NCBI GenBank assembly: GCA_050949905.1 | Contig: JBMNGP010000003.1 | Coordinates: 248,001-312,000 of the forward strand | DNA length: 64,000 bases | Reading direction: 5' to 3' | DNA from: DUML01 sp050949905 | Lineage (GTDB): Bacteria; Bacillota; Desulfitobacteriia; Desulfitobacteriales; Syntrophobotulaceae | Shown here: piece by piece, positions 61,771-64,000 of the stretch | How positions within the stretch are numbered: the first letter of the stretch is position 1 | Layout of the letters: the number at the start of each line of letters is the position of its first letter | Notes under the pieces: generated by a model | Database searches by the model: none | Told to the model about the DNA's origin: nothing | What the model saw: only the letters and a program-made list of their open reading frames with translations | Made by a program: the position numbers and the translations under genes

Positions 61771-63670
61771 TAGATAAGGAAGTCAACAAGAACCTGGAAT
61801 TCCTGAATAAAATCAGTGAAGAAAAAGGAATAGACAGCAAAGACGAAGACGGCAAAGATGAAACCAAAGTGCCGTCCAAGACTCCGCAGAAAGCTGAGAC
61901 CAGCGAGGGTTCCGTTGACGTAGGCGCAGCCGTTGTCTTAAATATTGTGACCAGCATCAACCGTGCGTACATTCCGGAAACCTTAAACATCACTTCCGGC
62001 GGAACTCTAACCTTAGAAGCCAGCGGCAACACGGACAGTGAAGCCAAAGCCGACGGCAGTGCAGTTAAGAAAGATCCTGACAATCCAACCAAGGTCGGAG
62101 TTGGAGTAGCAGTAGCTATCAATGTAGTCACCATTGTCAACCAAGCCTATATCGCCCAGGGCGCGATCGTAGAAGCCCGCGGGCTAACCATAAAAGTCGG
62201 CATGACCCGGGTCACAGGCCCTGATGCCGAAGGTAATCCCACAACCGACGACACTAATACCCATGTAGTAGAAGCCATCTCCGGAGCGGGTGCAGCGAGC
62301 GTTGGCGTAGCTGGTTCGGCAACCATCAACGTGGTTGTGAATACAGTTTTAGCCCATAGCGATGGCTCAGTAACCTTATCTTATACAGACGAAAGCGGCG
62401 ATACCCAATACGGCAATGCTGAAATCAGTGCAGAAAGCAAAAACGAAAGCACAACCTCAGCAGGCGCAGTTGTTAATATTGAGGGCGAGGGTGATAACCA
62501 GAAGGCTTCCGTTGGTGTCGGGGCTGCCTTTGCCACTAATGTGGTTACCAACATTGTCCGGGCTTACCTCGCAGACAATGCCAGTCTGACAGGTGCCGGC
62601 AAGCTGACTATTTCAGCTGAACTGGAAAATACGGCTCAGACAACAGCAACAGCCGGTTCAGATCCCATCGAAGACTTCACAGGAGATGAGAAGGCATCTG
62701 AAAGTAAAATCGCCTTGGATGCTGCAGTTGCTCTTACCATTGTTGTTAATGAGGTCAAAGCTTACAGCGGCACCGGCAGTACTATTGGGGCAAACGGAAA
62801 CGTTATAATTTCGTCGGCAAGCACCAGTAATACAGAAACCACAGCCGAGGGCAATGCCTCCGGCTCCAAAGTGGCGGTTGGCGCTTGTCTGGCTTTGAAT
62901 GTGATTGTGGCCAATACTGAAGCAGCGCTGAAAGGAAATGCCACCATCGGCGGCAGCCTGACAGTGAGTGCTTCCAGCACCAACAGGGATGATGTTTTTG
63001 CCTTGGCTACCGCACGGGGATTAAGTTTGGACCGTTATCTAAATAAATTTAAAGACGCTCTCAATAACCTTAGTGTTGATGATATTTTAAACGGCAACTT
63101 TGGGAAGGACGAAAATGGAAACGATAAACCTAAACCCAAGAGTGCCGAAGCTCTGGAACAATATGACGCCAAAACCGGGCAGACCGTAGACCAAAATGGC
63201 GGCAGCGGCCAGGGCAGCCAAAGCCAGCAAAGCATCTGTGTAGCTGCGGCCATTGCCATAAATGTAACAACCCATGATACCATTGCTTATACCGGCGGGG
63301 GAACAATCAGCGTGGGCGGCAACATAGTGATAAGCGCCACCAGCCAAAGTGATTTTGAGACCCTGGCCACCGGGATCGCCGTAGGCGAAGGAAACAGCAT
63401 CGGTGTTGCAGTCGCCCTCAGCACCATCTTCAATGAAACCAGTGCCGCATTAGGACTGGGCTCCACGGCGGGGTCAAGCTCCACAAATGCCAACGGCCAC
63501 GATATTACCATCCAAGCGATTTCCAGCCAGAACAGGTCTGATGAATATCGTTCCAAACTGGGTTCCCAGGCCATTGCCGGAGCGGGTACAGGTAAGGACG
63601 GTAAAATCGGTGCTGCCGGCGCCCTGGCTATTGTTACTTCTTTCGCTAAAACCCAAGCCTATATTGCTCC
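61771..63670 (+). CDS. Adhesin continuation: repeat copy 5 and following domain
   Basis: The frame reopens at ~61771 (linker KVNKNLEFLNKISEEKG-like, then GTG 61869) and runs clean for ~630 codons. It contains repeat copy 5 (from 61900; SEGSVDVGAAVVLNIVTSIN, NVVTIVNQAYIAQGAIVEAR), then diverged rungs (VGVGAAFATNVVTNIVRAYL, VALTIVVNEVKAYSGTGSTI) and a helical insertion (RGLSLDRYLNKFKDALNNLS) before more rungs (VGVAVALSTIFNETSAALGL). The homologous frame is left near 63670 (KTQAYIAP). It is internal to the giant protein, not a separate gene; its apparent start codon is not a real start. Confidence 0.8.
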
Positions 63671-64000
63671 CCAATGCCCAAGTTACGGATGCCGGTATCA
63701 TCAGCATTACAGCCGAAGAAACCAGCAAATTGGCTGTAAGAGCCTGGGGATTTTCAGCCGGTACCGGAAAAGTCGGAGCAGGGGCAGCATTTGCCATTAT
63801 CTATGGCAACAACCAGATTCACGCCTATATTGGCAAGGGAGCCACAGTATCTGCCCAAGGGCTGAATATCAGCGCCGAGAAAAAGCGCGTCGATCTGACG
63901 GACTTTAATATCGGTTTCGATTTTGACGAGAAATGAATTTACGCACAATATCTTTGAGGGCTTGGAATTGCTCAATTTCCTCAGTTCCAATAATTATTAC
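63665..64000 (+). CDS. Adhesin continuation after a further frameshift, cut by the window end
   Basis: The homology passes to another frame near 63665: NAQVTDAGIISITAEETSKL, AVRAWGFSAGTGKVGAGAAF, AIIYGNNQIHAYIGKGATVS, AQGLNISAEKKRVDLTDFNI, with a TGA at 63934-63936. A third frame then reads NEFTHNIFEGLELLNFLSSN to the end, which looks like continuing protein, so another one-base indel near 63930 is likely and the gene runs out of the window. Confidence 0.6.

Noticed and set aside
56701..62500. Regular repeats as a CRISPR array
   Set aside because: The repeats are 1.3 kb, coding and contiguous, with no short spacers.

Overview
The window looks like a chromosomal stretch of an anaerobic, endospore-lineage Firmicute, most plausibly the Desulfitobacterium/Desulfosporosinus group (inference). 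The grounds are strong AGGAGG-type ribosome binding sites, lipobox lipoproteins, an LCP wall-assembly protein, moderate GC, an in-frame UGA that reads as selenocysteine, a YedF-type selenium-metabolism protein, and IS66/IS21/IS256 elements. No rRNA, tRNA or CRISPR array was recognised. Both ends cut through genes: a type III restriction subunit on the left and a giant adhesin on the right.

Layout. 1-8.2 kb is accessory DNA: the C-terminal part of a type III restriction enzyme, an IS21 element that has lost most of istB, a TcmP/DUF5131 (three-Cys-motif) pair, and a complete IS66 element with recognisable ends (5563-8144). 8.3-13.9 kb holds an M24 peptidase homologue with eroded metal ligands, a DUF4173-type membrane protein, a chimera of two unrelated gene fragments, a frameshifted WYL regulator and a HIRAN-domain protein. 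14.1-23.0 kb is a co-directional block: DUF6361 protein, PLD-family nuclease, 1036-aa helicase, small NTP pyrophosphohydrolase and a nuclease-helicase fusion. It has the composition of an anti-mobile-element system but I cannot assign it a name. 23.0-25.4 kb is IS debris (IS3 fragment, IS256 transposase) with a 48-bp perfect palindrome.

25.7-28.5 kb is housekeeping-like: a ZIP metal transporter, then a GntR regulator with a DUF5808 membrane protein behind a promoter embedded in a 35-bp palindrome. 28.7-37.1 kb is a complete four-gene Wadjet operon (jetABCD, DUF2397/DUF2398/SMC/DUF2399 type, i.e. type III-like), a plasmid-restriction machine. Two imperfect direct repeats lie at 28.5 and 38.5 kb on either side of it. 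37.3-43.2 kb has small genes, including a 118-codon ArsC/Spx-like protein whose first CxxC cysteine is encoded by TGA followed by a good bacterial SECIS hairpin. This is probably a selenoprotein that ordinary gene calling misses. A lipoprotein serpin with a frameshift follows.

43.4-50.2 kb holds DNA ligase D, a DsrE/YedF-like protein, an LCP protein with two extracellular repeats, and RecQ. 50.5-64 kb carries a secreted TPR protein broken by two frameshifts and a giant filamentous adhesin with five tandem repeats of about 1.3 kb. The middle repeats contain many small insertions that look like a consensus of mixed repeat copies, so that part of the assembly should not be trusted.
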